Shown in pieces: positions 8,668 through 16,589 of a stretch of 35,652 nucleotides of DNA. Below the pieces are notes generated by a model. It did not search any database, was not told the origin of the DNA, and saw only the letters and a program-made list of their open reading frames with translations. A program made the translations under genes and the position numbers. The DNA is from Alphaproteobacteria bacterium. GTDB taxonomy: Bacteria > Pseudomonadota > Alphaproteobacteria > Rhizobiales > Aestuariivirgaceae. The DNA is taken from assembly GCA_024640405.1 (NCBI GenBank), contig JAHEFB010000047.1, positions 1 to 35,652 on the forward strand, given 5' to 3'. Position 1 is the stretch's first letter; each line of letters opens with the position of its first letter.

Positions 8668-9504
8668 CTAGCGCATTTTCCTGTTTAGAAAAAAGAATAT
8701 CGTCACGACCACCACCGATATTGCGAGCAGTACCGATGAGATGGCGTTGACCTCGGGTGTGATCACGCGGCGCAATTGACCCAGCATGTAGGTTGGCAGC
8801 GTGTCCTGTCCTGATGACTTGACGAATTCGGTGATGACCACATCGTCAAGGGAAATTACGAATGCCAGCATCGCACCGGCAAGAATGCCCGGCCACATGA
8901 GCGGCAGTGTCACTCGCCGGAAAGCCTGCCAGGGAGTGGCATAAAGATCAGCGGCCGCCGTTTCCAGCGATAGATCCATACCTTCCAGCCTGGCCCTGAT
9001 CGGCAAATACGCGAACGGGATGCAAAAGGCAGTGTGGGCGATGATCAGATAGGCCAGCCCGTGATAATTGGTTGCTGCCTTGATGGCCGCAAACATGATC
9101 AGCAGCGCCACGGCGGTGACGATTTCGGGTACCATCAACGGCTGGTTGATCAGGGCATAGATCAACGTCTGTCCCCGGTAGGATCTGGTACGCGTTGTTC
9201 CAAGCGCGGCCATGGTGGCCAGGATGGTGGCAAACAAAGAAGCGCTGGCTGCCAGAATGAGCGAACGAATGGCCGCATCCTGAACCAGTTTGTTGTCCCA
9301 TGCCGAAACATACCAGCGCCAGGACAAACCCTCGAAGTAGGCCAGTGAATCACCGGCATTGAATGAATAGACCACCAGCGGCAGCAGCGGTGCGTACAAC
9401 AGGACAAAACACAGTATCGCCAGTGTGGCGAAGCCGGGCTGGCTTCTGATCGAAAACGGTCGCCCTGACGGCGGACGGGAGGTTGGCAGGTTGGCTTCAG
9501 CCAT
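8668..9504 (-). CDS. potC: ABC transporter permease, PotC/PotI type
   Basis: This inner-membrane permease has about 278 residues and roughly six hydrophobic segments. The EAA-type coupling loop is visible as ETAAADLYATPWQAFRRVTLP, with PGILAGAMLAFVISLDD after it, characteristic of PotC/PotI. The ATG at 9504 (MAEANLP) is preferred over one at 9528: GCGGAG lies upstream and the start overlaps the stop of the previous permease by 8 bp, a sign of translational coupling. It should pair with the PotB-like permease and the PotA-like ATPase. Confidence 0.9.
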   Translation of the reverse strand: MAEANLPTSRPPSGRPFSIRSQPGFATLAILCFVLLYAPLLPLVVYSFNAGDSLAYFEGLSWRWYVSAWDNKLVQDAAIRSLILAASASLFATILATMAALGTTRTRSYRGQTLIYALINQPLMVPEIVTAVALLIMFAAIKAATNYHGLAYLIIAHTAFCIPFAYLPIRARLEGMDLSLETAAADLYATPWQAFRRVTLPLMWPGILAGAMLAFVISLDDVVITEFVKSSGQDTLPTYMLGQLRRVITPEVNAISSVLLAISVVVVTIFFFLNRKMR

Positions 9505-10462
9505 GATGCGACTCCGCCTTGCCGACACTGCGGACGTAATACAGAAGTGCCACCATGACGATCAGCAACAAGGTCAGCGACAAGGCTGCACCCAGTGGCC
9601 AGTTCCGTCCCTGGCCGAATTGCAGGGATATCAGGTTGCCGAGCATCATGTTCTTGCCGCCGCCCAGTACCCGAGGGGTAACGTAGGCACCCAGCGAGGG
9701 AATGAACACCAGAATGGAGCCGGCAACGACACCTGGTTTGACCAGCGGAAGAATAATCCGCCGCAGCACCCGCAGGCGTGTGGCGTAAAGATCGTAACCC
9801 GCCTCAACCAGCCGGAAATCAAACTTTTCCATCGATGCGTAGATCGGCAAGACCATCAGCGGCAGGTACACATAGGTCATGCCGAGCATGATGGCAAAGT
9901 CGGTAAACAGCATCTGGATGGGCTCATCGATGAGCCCCAGGCCGGTCAGAATATTGTTGATCAGACCCTGATTGCGGATGACTTCCATGATGGCGAAGGT
10001 GCGGATCAGCAGGTTTGTCCAGAATGGAATCGTGATGAGAAACAACCAGAGGTTTCGGCTCTCGACTGGCCGGGTTGCAATGAAATAGGCGGTGGGGAAG
10101 CCCAGTACCAACGCGGTGAATGTGGTGAGAATCGATAATTTGACCGATCGCCAGAATATGCTGAGGTGGGCATCGGCTACGGATAACGTGTCATCAAATA
10201 TGTCGCGTTGCAAAAACACGCTGGCCCAGCCGTCAGTCGCAAAAGTCCATTGAACCCCACCGTAATCTCCCGGCCTCAGGAATGAATAGACCAGCATGAT
10301 AAGCAACGGACCTGAGGCTGCGAAGAACAGTACGATCAGGGCTGGCGTGGTCAGCAGAATGTTGCGGCGGACATCGGCGCGCCGTGCAGCTTCAGCCTGC
10401 ATACCAGGGGCCTTGCCTGCCGGTGCCGCACTGTCAGCGGGGATTTGGCTGCCTGCTGACAT
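9497..10462 (-). CDS. potB: ABC transporter permease, PotB/PotH type
   Basis: The permease has 321 residues. An N-terminal cytoplasmic extension of about 30 residues rich in Ala and Arg precedes the first membrane segment (LLTTPALIVLFFAASGPLLIML). The coupling loop is EAGYDLYATRLRVLRRIILP, followed by PGVVAGSILVFIPSLGAYVTP, typical of PotB/PotH. The ATG follows the stop codon of the ATPase gene after one base and its own stop overlaps the next permease, so the four genes form one tight operon. The substrate follows from the binding protein: polyamine-like cation. Confidence 0.9.
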   Translation of the reverse strand: MSAGSQIPADSAAPAGKAPGMQAEAARRADVRRNILLTTPALIVLFFAASGPLLIMLVYSFLRPGDYGGVQWTFATDGWASVFLQRDIFDDTLSVADAHLSIFWRSVKLSILTTFTALVLGFPTAYFIATRPVESRNLWLFLITIPFWTNLLIRTFAIMEVIRNQGLINNILTGLGLIDEPIQMLFTDFAIMLGMTYVYLPLMVLPIYASMEKFDFRLVEAGYDLYATRLRVLRRIILPLVKPGVVAGSILVFIPSLGAYVTPRVLGGGKNMMLGNLISLQFGQGRNWPLGAALSLTLLLIVMVALLYYVRSVGKAESHHG

Positions 10463-10463
10463 G

Positions 10464-11564
10464 CTAATCTCTCAGGACCTGAACGGCATTTGCGCTGATT
10501 TCGATGCCCAGCTCATCGCCAATCGTGTAATCTTCCTGCGCGTCTCGCCGGTTTTGGGATCGAACCACAAATGCGGTCCCTTCCGGCAGTTTCAGGTGGT
10601 ACTGGGTGTCGGTGCCGATATAGACAATGTTCTCCAGTGTCCCTGACATTGCCGCTCCGGATTTTTTTCTGGTCAACCTGGCATGTTCGGGGCGGATGAC
10701 AATCGTTGCCGGGCCTTTTGAAAACGCGCCATCCGGAAGCGATGCGGTCATCGCCTTGCCGGACGGCAGTTTGAGCTGGGCGGATGAACCACTGACGGAT
10801 GTCAGGTCCGCTGTCAGAAAATTGCTGTCGCCGATAAAATCTGCCACGAAGCGTTCGGCAGGATGATCGTAGATTTCGCGGGGCGAGCCGACCTGCAAAA
10901 TCTTGCCATGCTCCATCACTGCGATGCGGTCCGACATGGTCAGGGCTTCTTCCTGGTCATGGGTCACGAAAACGAAAGTGATGCCGGTTTCATTCTGCAG
11001 CCGCTTCAGCTCAATTTGCATTTCCTTGCGCAGCTTGTAGTCAAGCGCTGACAGGGGTTCGTCCAGCAACAGCACACGCGGATGCGGAGCAAGCGCGCGT
11101 GCCAGCGCCACGCGCTGCTGCTGGCCACCTGAGATTTCGCTGGTGCGGCGGGATTTCAGATGCTCCATCTGCACGAGCTGCAGCATGCGTTCGACGGTGT
11201 CGTCGATCTCTGGTTTTGGTTTGCCCAGCATTTCAAGGCCAAAGGCAATATTGCCGGCAACTGTCATATGCGGAAACAGCGCATAGCTTTGAAACACGGT
11301 GTTCACCGGCCGCGAGTAGGGCGGCAGCAGCGAGATGTCGTTGCCCTCCAGCAGGATGGTGCCCGCGGTTGGAGTGTCAAAACCGGCAATCAGGCGCAAA
11401 AGTGTGGTTTTGCCGCATCCTGAAGGACCCAGAAGGGTAAAAAACTCGTTTTGCCGGATCGAAACAGACACATCATCAAGTGCAGCAACACTGTTGGCAC
11501 CGGTGCCAAAAATCTTGCTGACATTATGCCCATCAATAGCGGTCGCTTCTTCCCGCACAGCCAT
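10464..11564 (-). CDS. potA: ABC transporter ATPase, PotA/PotG type
   Basis: It is a 366-residue importer ATPase. Walker A is GPSGCGKT (46-53), the Q-loop is in [11 protein letters not shown], the signature is [17 protein letters not shown], Walker B is [12 protein letters not shown] and the switch His is in [10 protein letters not shown]. The last ~130 residues form the TOBE/regulatory domain usual for PotA and other CUT-type ATPases. I take the ATG at 11564 because AGGGG lies 9 nt upstream; a GTG at 11588 would extend the protein by eight residues. It is the first gene of the operon and follows a long structured leader. Confidence 0.92.
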   Translation of the reverse strand: MAVREEATAIDGHNVSKIFGTGANSVAALDDVSVSIRQNEFFTLLGPSGCGKTTLLRLIAGFDTPTAGTILLEGNDISLLPPYSRPVNTVFQSYALFPHMTVAGNIAFGLEMLGKPKPEIDDTVERMLQLVQMEHLKSRRTSEISGGQQQRVALARALAPHPRVLLLDEPLSALDYKLRKEMQIELKRLQNETGITFVFVTHDQEEALTMSDRIAVMEHGKILQVGSPREIYDHPAERFVADFIGDSNFLTADLTSVSGSSAQLKLPSGKAMTASLPDGAFSKGPATIVIRPEHARLTRKKSGAAMSGTLENIVYIGTDTQYHLKLPEGTAFVVRSQNRRDAQEDYTIGDELGIEISANAVQVLRD

Positions 11565-11752
11565 TATCCAACACCCCTCGACGCCCACAGACCGATCCTG
11601 CGGGAAGAAAGACTAGTAGCTTCCTTGCTGTCTGCCAAGGTGTTGTTGTGCCTGAAGGGCTACCGGGCCAGTCCTCTGGTTTCCACCAGAAAGAGCAAGC
11701 GACCGGGAGGTACGTGTTACCCGGTCTTATGACCGTCCTGCACGATACTGTC
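11565..11752 (-). promoter_or_regulatory. Structured 5' leader of the potABCD-like operon (candidate cis-regulatory RNA)
   Basis: About 190 nt separate the likely transcription start from potA. On the minus strand three helices are visible: GACCGGG/CCCGGTC (11720-11726 with 11701-11707, 12-nt loop); TCTGGT-GGAA-ACCAGA (11690-11675), a hairpin with a GNRA tetraloop; and GTAGC+CCTT with AAGG+GCTAC (11663-11655 with 11626-11616, two-base bulge), extended by GACT/AGTC. Alternatives exist: CGGTC (11735-11731) can pair with GACCG (11726-11722), competing with the first helix, and CCTTG/CAAGG (11640-11636 with 11627-11623) competes with the third. It matches no riboswitch or ncRNA consensus I know. 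Being an RNA switch is inference. Confidence 0.45.
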
Positions 11753-11759
11753 GGACTAA

Positions 11760-11788
11760 ATTATACTGATCTGCGAGATGGCCCGTCG
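11760..11788 (-). promoter_or_regulatory. Candidate promoter of the potABCD-like operon
   Basis: A consensus -10 hexamer TATAAT reads on the minus strand at 11765-11760. At 17-bp spacing the -35 position (11788-11783) is CGACGG, a poor match to TTGACA, so an activator may be needed. The predicted start near 11752 gives the structured leader described separately. Confidence 0.5.
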
Positions 11789-11836
11789 CCAGAATAGCTT
11801 GCAACATTGAGGGTGCTTTCCGCGCCGCAACGCGTA

Positions 11837-12259
11837 TTATTCCTGAGGCTTGGCATCCGAGTAGTCGTCGCTTAGCGGTTCCTGGAATTCGCCGCCTGCA
11901 ATCTCGTAGTAATCCCCGGCGAAGTCACAGTAGATGTGGCCTTTCAGTGGCACGCCCAGTGGCGTGTCAAACGCACCCGCGGCAATGGCGGTTCGTTCGG
12001 ATCCCTCAGCCTTCCAGAACAGGGTTGACCCGCAAGTCGAGCAAAAACCCCGCTTGTAACCAGGCGTGGATTCGTACCAGGCAAGCCCGTTTGCCGATGT
12101 TACTGTCAACGCTTCGTCACGACATCCGGTCGCACTCATATAGTTGCCGGTCTGTTTGCGGCACTGGACGCAATGGCACGCTACCACATCACGTAGCCGG
12201 CCGGTAACCTCAAACTTAACACCGCCACACAGGCAGCTTGCCGTGTGAAGATGGCTCAT
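11837..12259 (-). CDS. GFA (glutathione-dependent formaldehyde-activating-like / CENP-V fold) zinc protein
   Basis: The protein has 140 residues with the GFA-family zinc cysteines: CLCGGVKFEV, CHCVQCRKQTG and FCSTCGSTLFW. Members were named for formaldehyde-glutathione chemistry, but for most the activity is unproven. The ATG at 12259 overlaps the stop of the homocysteine methyltransferase-like gene as ATGA, which fixes this start against a longer frame from 12346. It is the last gene of the mttB1 operon. A role in handling formaldehyde or S-hydroxymethyl adducts from demethylation is possible but inferred. Confidence 0.88.
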   Translation of the reverse strand: MSHLHTASCLCGGVKFEVTGRLRDVVACHCVQCRKQTGNYMSATGCRDEALTVTSANGLAWYESTPGYKRGFCSTCGSTLFWKAEGSERTAIAAGAFDTPLGVPLKGHIYCDFAGDYYEIAGGEFQEPLSDDYSDAKPQE

Positions 12260-13170
12260 TGTGTACTCATGGATGAAAGTGCTGCAATATGGTCGGGCGT
12301 CACACCACAGCATCCACCGACAATCTGCGCACCGGCGGCCTGCCAACTCTGTGCAGCTGCGGCAAAATCTGCGGGTGCAATGTCAACAAACTGCCAGTCC
12401 GGCATTGTGAACTCGCCGGCTTCCGGATAAGCGCCAATAGTGCCCGTCCAGTTGGCGGAAATGACTTCCAGTCCCTCCAGAATGGTATCAATAGGTGAGT
12501 GCATGATGAGGCACGCGTCCGGGTTGAAACGCGTTAGTTCCCGGACTATGGATTCCAGCGATTGCTCTGGATGATTGACGCCTGCCAACTCTCCGTTGCC
12601 GGTGCGTTCAACCGCGATGCCGACCCAGACGGGCAGGCCTGTATTGACGGCCGCCTCAACTGCCCAGCTTGAAAATTTGGTGTCGCGCATCATCTCCATA
12701 ATCAAAAGGTCGGCGCCGCAGGCTTTGAGATTTTCAGCCTTGGCATCGAACAGCCGCCGTACGGTGTCATCGTCCCAGGTAAAGCCTGGATCGAAGTCAT
12801 CGGTACCCTTGGACATGGGGCGCATGACTGAAATGGAGCCGGCGACAGCAATCGGATGACCGGCGGCATCTGCAGACCCACGCGCGATCCGCATGGCGAT
12901 CGTATCGGTTTCAATCAGGTCGGCATCCCGTCCATGAGCATTGAACATCAGCGGTGCCGAGGCGTAGGTGTTGGCTGTGATGACCTCTGCGCCGACTGCG
13001 ATGTAGTCGTCATGTACGGCTCTGACCACTTCCGGGTGAGTGCGGTTTGCTTCCGCGCACCACACATCCGAGTCCATTTCGACACCGCGTCGCTGGATAT
13101 CGGTGCCGGTGCCACCATCGAGAATAACCAGCTCACCATTGTCGAGCTTGCTTTTGACGTGCCTGTACAT
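12256..13170 (-). CDS. Homocysteine S-methyltransferase-like protein (BHMT/MetH-N fold) with altered zinc ligand
   Basis: This is a 304-residue barrel protein of the homocysteine S-methyltransferase family: LDGGTGTDIQRRG at the N-terminus, ITANTYASAP, EMMRDTKF and the C-terminal GGCCGVTPDHI. The paired zinc cysteines are C287 and C288. The third ligand, normally the Cys of an 'xNC' motif, aligns with H224 in CLIMHSPID, so the site would be Cys2His or non-canonical. That makes classic betaine- or S-methylmethionine-dependent methylation of homocysteine uncertain. It lies 35 bp after the FeS-protein gene and overlaps the GFA gene, within the mttB1 operon. It may use methyl groups from the corrinoid route or another thiol acceptor. 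Confidence 0.88.
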   Translation of the reverse strand: MYRHVKSKLDNGELVILDGGTGTDIQRRGVEMDSDVWCAEANRTHPEVVRAVHDDYIAVGAEVITANTYASAPLMFNAHGRDADLIETDTIAMRIARGSADAAGHPIAVAGSISVMRPMSKGTDDFDPGFTWDDDTVRRLFDAKAENLKACGADLLIMEMMRDTKFSSWAVEAAVNTGLPVWVGIAVERTGNGELAGVNHPEQSLESIVRELTRFNPDACLIMHSPIDTILEGLEVISANWTGTIGAYPEAGEFTMPDWQFVDIAPADFAAAAQSWQAAGAQIVGGCCGVTPDHIAALSSMSTQ

Positions 13171-13205
13171 GCGATGTTCCTCCCGCCCGTGTTCTGTGAT
13201 CTGAT

Positions 13206-13880
13206 CTACCCGATAGTTTCAGGTTCGACGCCACGCGCTTTCATGAAAGCGACCATATGGAAGCGGGTTTGCTCTGGCGAGTAGAAATACTCCCGGGCGA
13301 CGGGGCACGAGTTTCGCGCCATGCAACCTTCTGTCCGGCAGCGTTCTCCTTTTGGCGAGGAAAGATGCGCCGCGCAGGCAGCGACGTCATATCCGCCGAT
13401 TGAGAATGCTCCCACCGGACAGGTTGCAAGGCATGGCTTGCCGGTACAGGTATCGCATGGTGACGCGGTGTTGTTTGCAGATTGAACTTCAATTGCTTCA
13501 TCAAAGATGAATGCGGCCCGATAGGCGTGCCACAAGCCAAATTGCGCATGGATGTTCATACCCAGCGGAGATGCGTTACCGGCTCCAGCCGCGCGAGCCC
13601 AGGTCAGAAACGGCGGGTGAGGGGTGTCGAACGGAAAAACCGCTCGCGCCCCCAACTGGCCGGCCAGCGGGGTCAGAACATCGCGTGTCCAGTCGTCCAA
13701 CTGATCATGCGCCGGGTCGCGTTCCGTTGCAAAGCGTCTAAACATTGCCGGCCCGGCATTGCCGACGAGAACAAGTGCTCGCCCCCCGAAATCGCCTTGA
13801 GCCAGGTCATTCAGCCAGCCCAGCACCTCGAAACTGTCACTCCGAATTCGCTTTTCGATTGCGGCGGCGTCCGATTCCAT
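13206..13880 (-). CDS. Cys-rich [4Fe-4S] ferredoxin-like protein (QueG-like C-terminal cluster domain)
   Basis: The protein has about 224 residues. The C-terminal half carries two cysteine groups, PCDTCTGKPCLATCPVGAFS and ERCRTEGCMARNSCP, able to hold one or two [4Fe-4S] clusters, as in the ferredoxin part of epoxyqueuosine-reductase-like and corrinoid-reducing proteins. The N-terminal half has no motif I recognise and lacks a clear B12-binding motif. It follows mttB1 directly: ATG at 13880 lies one base after the mttB1 stop; a TTG at 13889 overlapping that stop is an alternative start. An electron-transfer role towards the corrinoid protein is a reasonable guess. Confidence 0.8.
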   Translation of the reverse strand: MESDAAAIEKRIRSDSFEVLGWLNDLAQGDFGGRALVLVGNAGPAMFRRFATERDPAHDQLDDWTRDVLTPLAGQLGARAVFPFDTPHPPFLTWARAAGAGNASPLGMNIHAQFGLWHAYRAAFIFDEAIEVQSANNTASPCDTCTGKPCLATCPVGAFSIGGYDVAACAAHLSSPKGERCRTEGCMARNSCPVAREYFYSPEQTRFHMVAFMKARGVEPETIG

Positions 13881-13881
13881 G

Positions 13882-15459
13882 TCAGGCAAAGCGCGAATGA
13901 CCTGGTTTCAGCAACGCGCGGTCGAGCTTGATATTATGATTTGCCCGCAACTGCTGATCGATATCCGATGGCAGGTAGTCAGGAAAATAGCCTGACAGGA
14001 TCTTGTCCTTGCGGGCTTTAGCTACCTTGACGACGTCGGGCTTCTTGGCCTCGTTCCATTCCTTCGGGCTCATGCGATTGCCGATATCCGGATAGACATA
14101 GTCCTTCTGCATGAGTTCCAGTGTTTGCCCGGAGCCCAGATAGTGCCCGGGTCCTTGTGTGCAGACTTCGGTGATCACGTCTATGGACAAGGTTGCATCA
14201 TTCACTTCGATGCCGCGAATATTGCGATTGACGGCACCCAGCATGTCGTTGTCGATCAACAGACTCTCGAAGCAGAAACCAAGCAGCGAAGCGTGCATCC
14301 CTGCTGCTTCATAGAGCAAGTTCACGCCAGACATTGCGGTAAGGGCGGCATTGACGCCATGTTCGCAACCGGCCTGCATGTCGGGCAGCTTGCTGTCCGC
14401 CATCCCGGCTGCAGAACCGGTCGGCAAATCATAGAACTGTCCCATCTGCGCACACGCCGAAGATATCAGTGCCTGTTCACCGGAGCCACCTGACATTGCA
14501 CCGGTGCGCAGGTCAGACACAAACGGCCATGGCCCCCACAGAGCATATGCGCCCGGTTGAACGGCATTCACATAGGCCAGGCCGGCAAGGCATTCCGCGA
14601 CTGCCTGAACCACTGTTCCCGCCAGCGCGGCAGGTGAAGTTGCACCCGCCTGGGCTGCTGACAGAAGTAAAACCGGCATGCCGCCGCGCACGGCGACTTC
14701 CAGACACCGGCAGGCGTCTTCCGCCCATTTCATCGGCGGTACCACAAAGCAGTTCGACTGGCTGACAAATGGCCGTTCCCGCCATTTGGCTTCGCTGCCG
14801 GCTACCACATGCAGCATTTCCAGGCATTCGCGGACATGGTCAGGCTCGACCATGGAAGTGCCAATGTGCTTGGAGGTGCCGGCAAGACAGGCGTAGAGCG
14901 TGTTTACATCAAGGTCACGTGGTTCGACCATGTCGCGGGCCACGACAGGCCGCTGGAAAAAGTGAATATGTTCGCAATTGTCCACGATGCGGGCGGCATC
15001 ATAAAGGTCAATCAACAGCGAGTCGCGATAGGTTTCCGTCTCAGGTTCGACAATGTGAACCGCTGCGCCGGCGGTTCCGAAATGTACCTTGCTGCCCCAG
15101 GGCTCCAGATCATATTTGGGATCACGGGCAAACAGCGGAAACCGCCGTGCGCAGATGGTCAATGTGTCCTCGATCAGCGCGCGCGGAAACCGCAGGCGGC
15201 CATTGTCGCCCAACGTGCAACCTTTTTCGGTCATCAATTCGATACAGGAAGGGATCGAGTTGCCGATACCAACAGTCTCAAGCAGCGCAAGGGCTGCTTC
15301 ATTGATCTGTTCCAGCTCAGCCTGCTTTAGCGGTTTGTACCGGCCGCCGGCCATGCCGGGGCGCACGGCTGCTTCAGCAATCGGAATGGCGCGCGAGCGC
15401 ATGGCCTTGCGGGCTTCACGTCCGCCGCGGCGGCGGTTGGTATCTTCAGCTATGGACAT
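13882..15459 (-). CDS. MttB-family (non-pyrrolysine) amine:corrinoid methyltransferase, paralogue 1
   Basis: It is a 525-residue member of the trimethylamine methyltransferase family (PF06253), expected to move a methyl group from a quaternary amine to a Co(I) corrinoid protein. There is no in-frame UAG, so no pyrrolysine. The N-terminus is Arg-rich (NRRRGGREARKAMRSR). This copy is the most divergent of the four: where the others have GPGxHxLGxxHT it reads GPGHYLGSGQT, and it has GMHASLLGFCFESLLID in place of GWxEGGLVxSxEKF. The ATG at 15459 has AAGGA 10 nt upstream; the frame stays open to 15642 but that extension is low-complexity intergenic sequence. Operon with the FeS, HMT-like and GFA genes; divergent from the LysR gene. 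Confidence 0.93.
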   Translation of the reverse strand: MSIAEDTNRRRGGREARKAMRSRAIPIAEAAVRPGMAGGRYKPLKQAELEQINEAALALLETVGIGNSIPSCIELMTEKGCTLGDNGRLRFPRALIEDTLTICARRFPLFARDPKYDLEPWGSKVHFGTAGAAVHIVEPETETYRDSLLIDLYDAARIVDNCEHIHFFQRPVVARDMVEPRDLDVNTLYACLAGTSKHIGTSMVEPDHVRECLEMLHVVAGSEAKWRERPFVSQSNCFVVPPMKWAEDACRCLEVAVRGGMPVLLLSAAQAGATSPAALAGTVVQAVAECLAGLAYVNAVQPGAYALWGPWPFVSDLRTGAMSGGSGEQALISSACAQMGQFYDLPTGSAAGMADSKLPDMQAGCEHGVNAALTAMSGVNLLYEAAGMHASLLGFCFESLLIDNDMLGAVNRNIRGIEVNDATLSIDVITEVCTQGPGHYLGSGQTLELMQKDYVYPDIGNRMSPKEWNEAKKPDVVKVAKARKDKILSGYFPDYLPSDIDQQLRANHNIKLDRALLKPGHSRFA

Positions 15460-15511
15460 ACCCGTTGTTCCTTGATCAGGGCGCTTGTTGATGCGCTGCA
15501 GAGTGTGCGCG

Positions 15512-15606
15512 TTTTCACAAAATTTGAAAAGCGCATAGTTCTCATAACACGTTGAGTAAATTTCACCATAGCGTCTCGCTTTCTTGTTGAAATTTAGCAA
15601 TTTCAA
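15512..15606. promoter_or_regulatory. Candidate LysR operator sites between mttB1 and the lysR gene
   Basis: Two inverted repeats share a TGAAA/TTTCA half-site. TTGAAATTTAGCAATTTCAA at 15587-15606 has perfect 8-bp arms and a 4-bp spacer; TTTTCA-N7-TGAAAA lies at 15512-15530. A further AATTTCA half-site is between them (about 15559-15565). LysR proteins usually bind such sites in the control region they share with a divergent target, so autoregulation and control of mttB1 are likely but inferred. Confidence 0.5.
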
Positions 15607-15656
15607 GGTGATATTGCCAATGTGGAACACTATTGCTGTCAACAGGGTGAATTATC

Positions 15657-16589
15657 GTGACCAAACGAAACTTGCCGCCTTTGCGAGCTTTGACGGCGTT
15701 TGAGGCGGCGGCCCGGCTGGGCAGTTTCCGGCGTGCGGCTGATGAGCTTGGTTTGACCAGATCTGCCATCAGCCATCAGATCAAGGCACTTGAGGAGGTG
15801 CTTGGTGTGGATTTATTTTCACGCGACGGCAAGCGGGCGGAGCTTTCAGGCTCGGGGTTGATCTATTTCCCGGCTGTTCGCGAAGCATTTGACCAGATTG
15901 AGAGCCAGACCCAGGTCATTCGCCCGCGCGCATCCGGCAACGAATTGACGGTGCAGGTTTACATAACGGTGGCCATGAAGTGGCTTCTGCCACGCCTGCA
16001 CGATTTTGAGAAACGACACCCCAACATGCGGGTACGATTGTCAACATCGTACTTCCACTGGGATTTCGATGCAGACAATGCTGACGTTGGCATTATTCTG
16101 GCCCGCAAGCGAAACGATGATCACTATTATCGAAACCTGTTTCGCTCACACCTGAGACCGGTATGTTCGCCGGAATACCTTGCCCGTGTTGGCAACATAG
16201 CCACCCCGCAGGACCTGCTGCGGCACAAGCTGCTCTATGTCTATTCGGGAGAGGAAGACTGGCGCCTGTGGTTGAAGGCCGCAGGTCTCGGAGAAACCCG
16301 GCTGTCCAGCACGCTGGCTTTCGACAGCTACCTGCTGGCCCAGGAAGCAGCGGTGGCAGGGCAGGGTATCGCCATGACCATCGGACCCTATGCGCGTGAC
16401 GAACTGGCTGCGGGAAGGCTGGTTCAGCCGGTTGACCTGGAAGTGCCACACCAGCACTGGTGGGCTTTCGCCTGCCGCGCTACCGACCGCCTGCTTCCAA
16501 AGGTCAAGCTGTTTGAAGATTGGTTGATCGGCCAGGTTGCCGAAGATTCAGAGATTCCGATTTCGGCAACGGAGGCTGCGAGCGCATGA
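15657..16589 (+). CDS. LysR-family regulator, GcvA type
   Basis: This is a 310-residue LysR-type regulator. The winged helix-turn-helix occupies residues 6-65 (LRALTAFEAAARLGSFRRAA, LTRSAISHQIKALEE), and the co-inducer domain follows; phrases such as DADNADVGII and VAGQGIAMTIGPYARDEL are GcvA-like. Start is GTG. Its stop overlaps the ATG of mttB2 (ATGA), so regulator and methyltransferase are translated together. It diverges from the mttB1 operon with palindromic sites between. The likely inducer is the amine substrate of MttB1 or MttB2, which is inference. Confidence 0.93.
   Translation: MTKRNLPPLRALTAFEAAARLGSFRRAADELGLTRSAISHQIKALEEVLGVDLFSRDGKRAELSGSGLIYFPAVREAFDQIESQTQVIRPRASGNELTVQVYITVAMKWLLPRLHDFEKRHPNMRVRLSTSYFHWDFDADNADVGIILARKRNDDHYYRNLFRSHLRPVCSPEYLARVGNIATPQDLLRHKLLYVYSGEEDWRLWLKAAGLGETRLSSTLAFDSYLLAQEAAVAGQGIAMTIGPYARDELAAGRLVQPVDLEVPHQHWWAFACRATDRLLPKVKLFEDWLIGQVAEDSEIPISATEAASA

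Noticed and set aside
11589..11760. Known ncRNA such as 6S RNA, SRP RNA, RNase P RNA, or cobalamin, guanidine-I, glycine or SAM-II riboswitch
   Set aside because: I compared remembered consensus segments on both strands; short resemblances (for example GGGCCAGTCC to 6S) are not backed by the matching closing stems or conserved cores.
15460..15642. N-terminal extension of MttB1 to 15642
   Set aside because: The extension is low-complexity, covers the lysR-mttB1 control region with palindromes, and the ATG at 15459 has a proper Shine-Dalgarno and the Arg-rich start seen in the paralogues.
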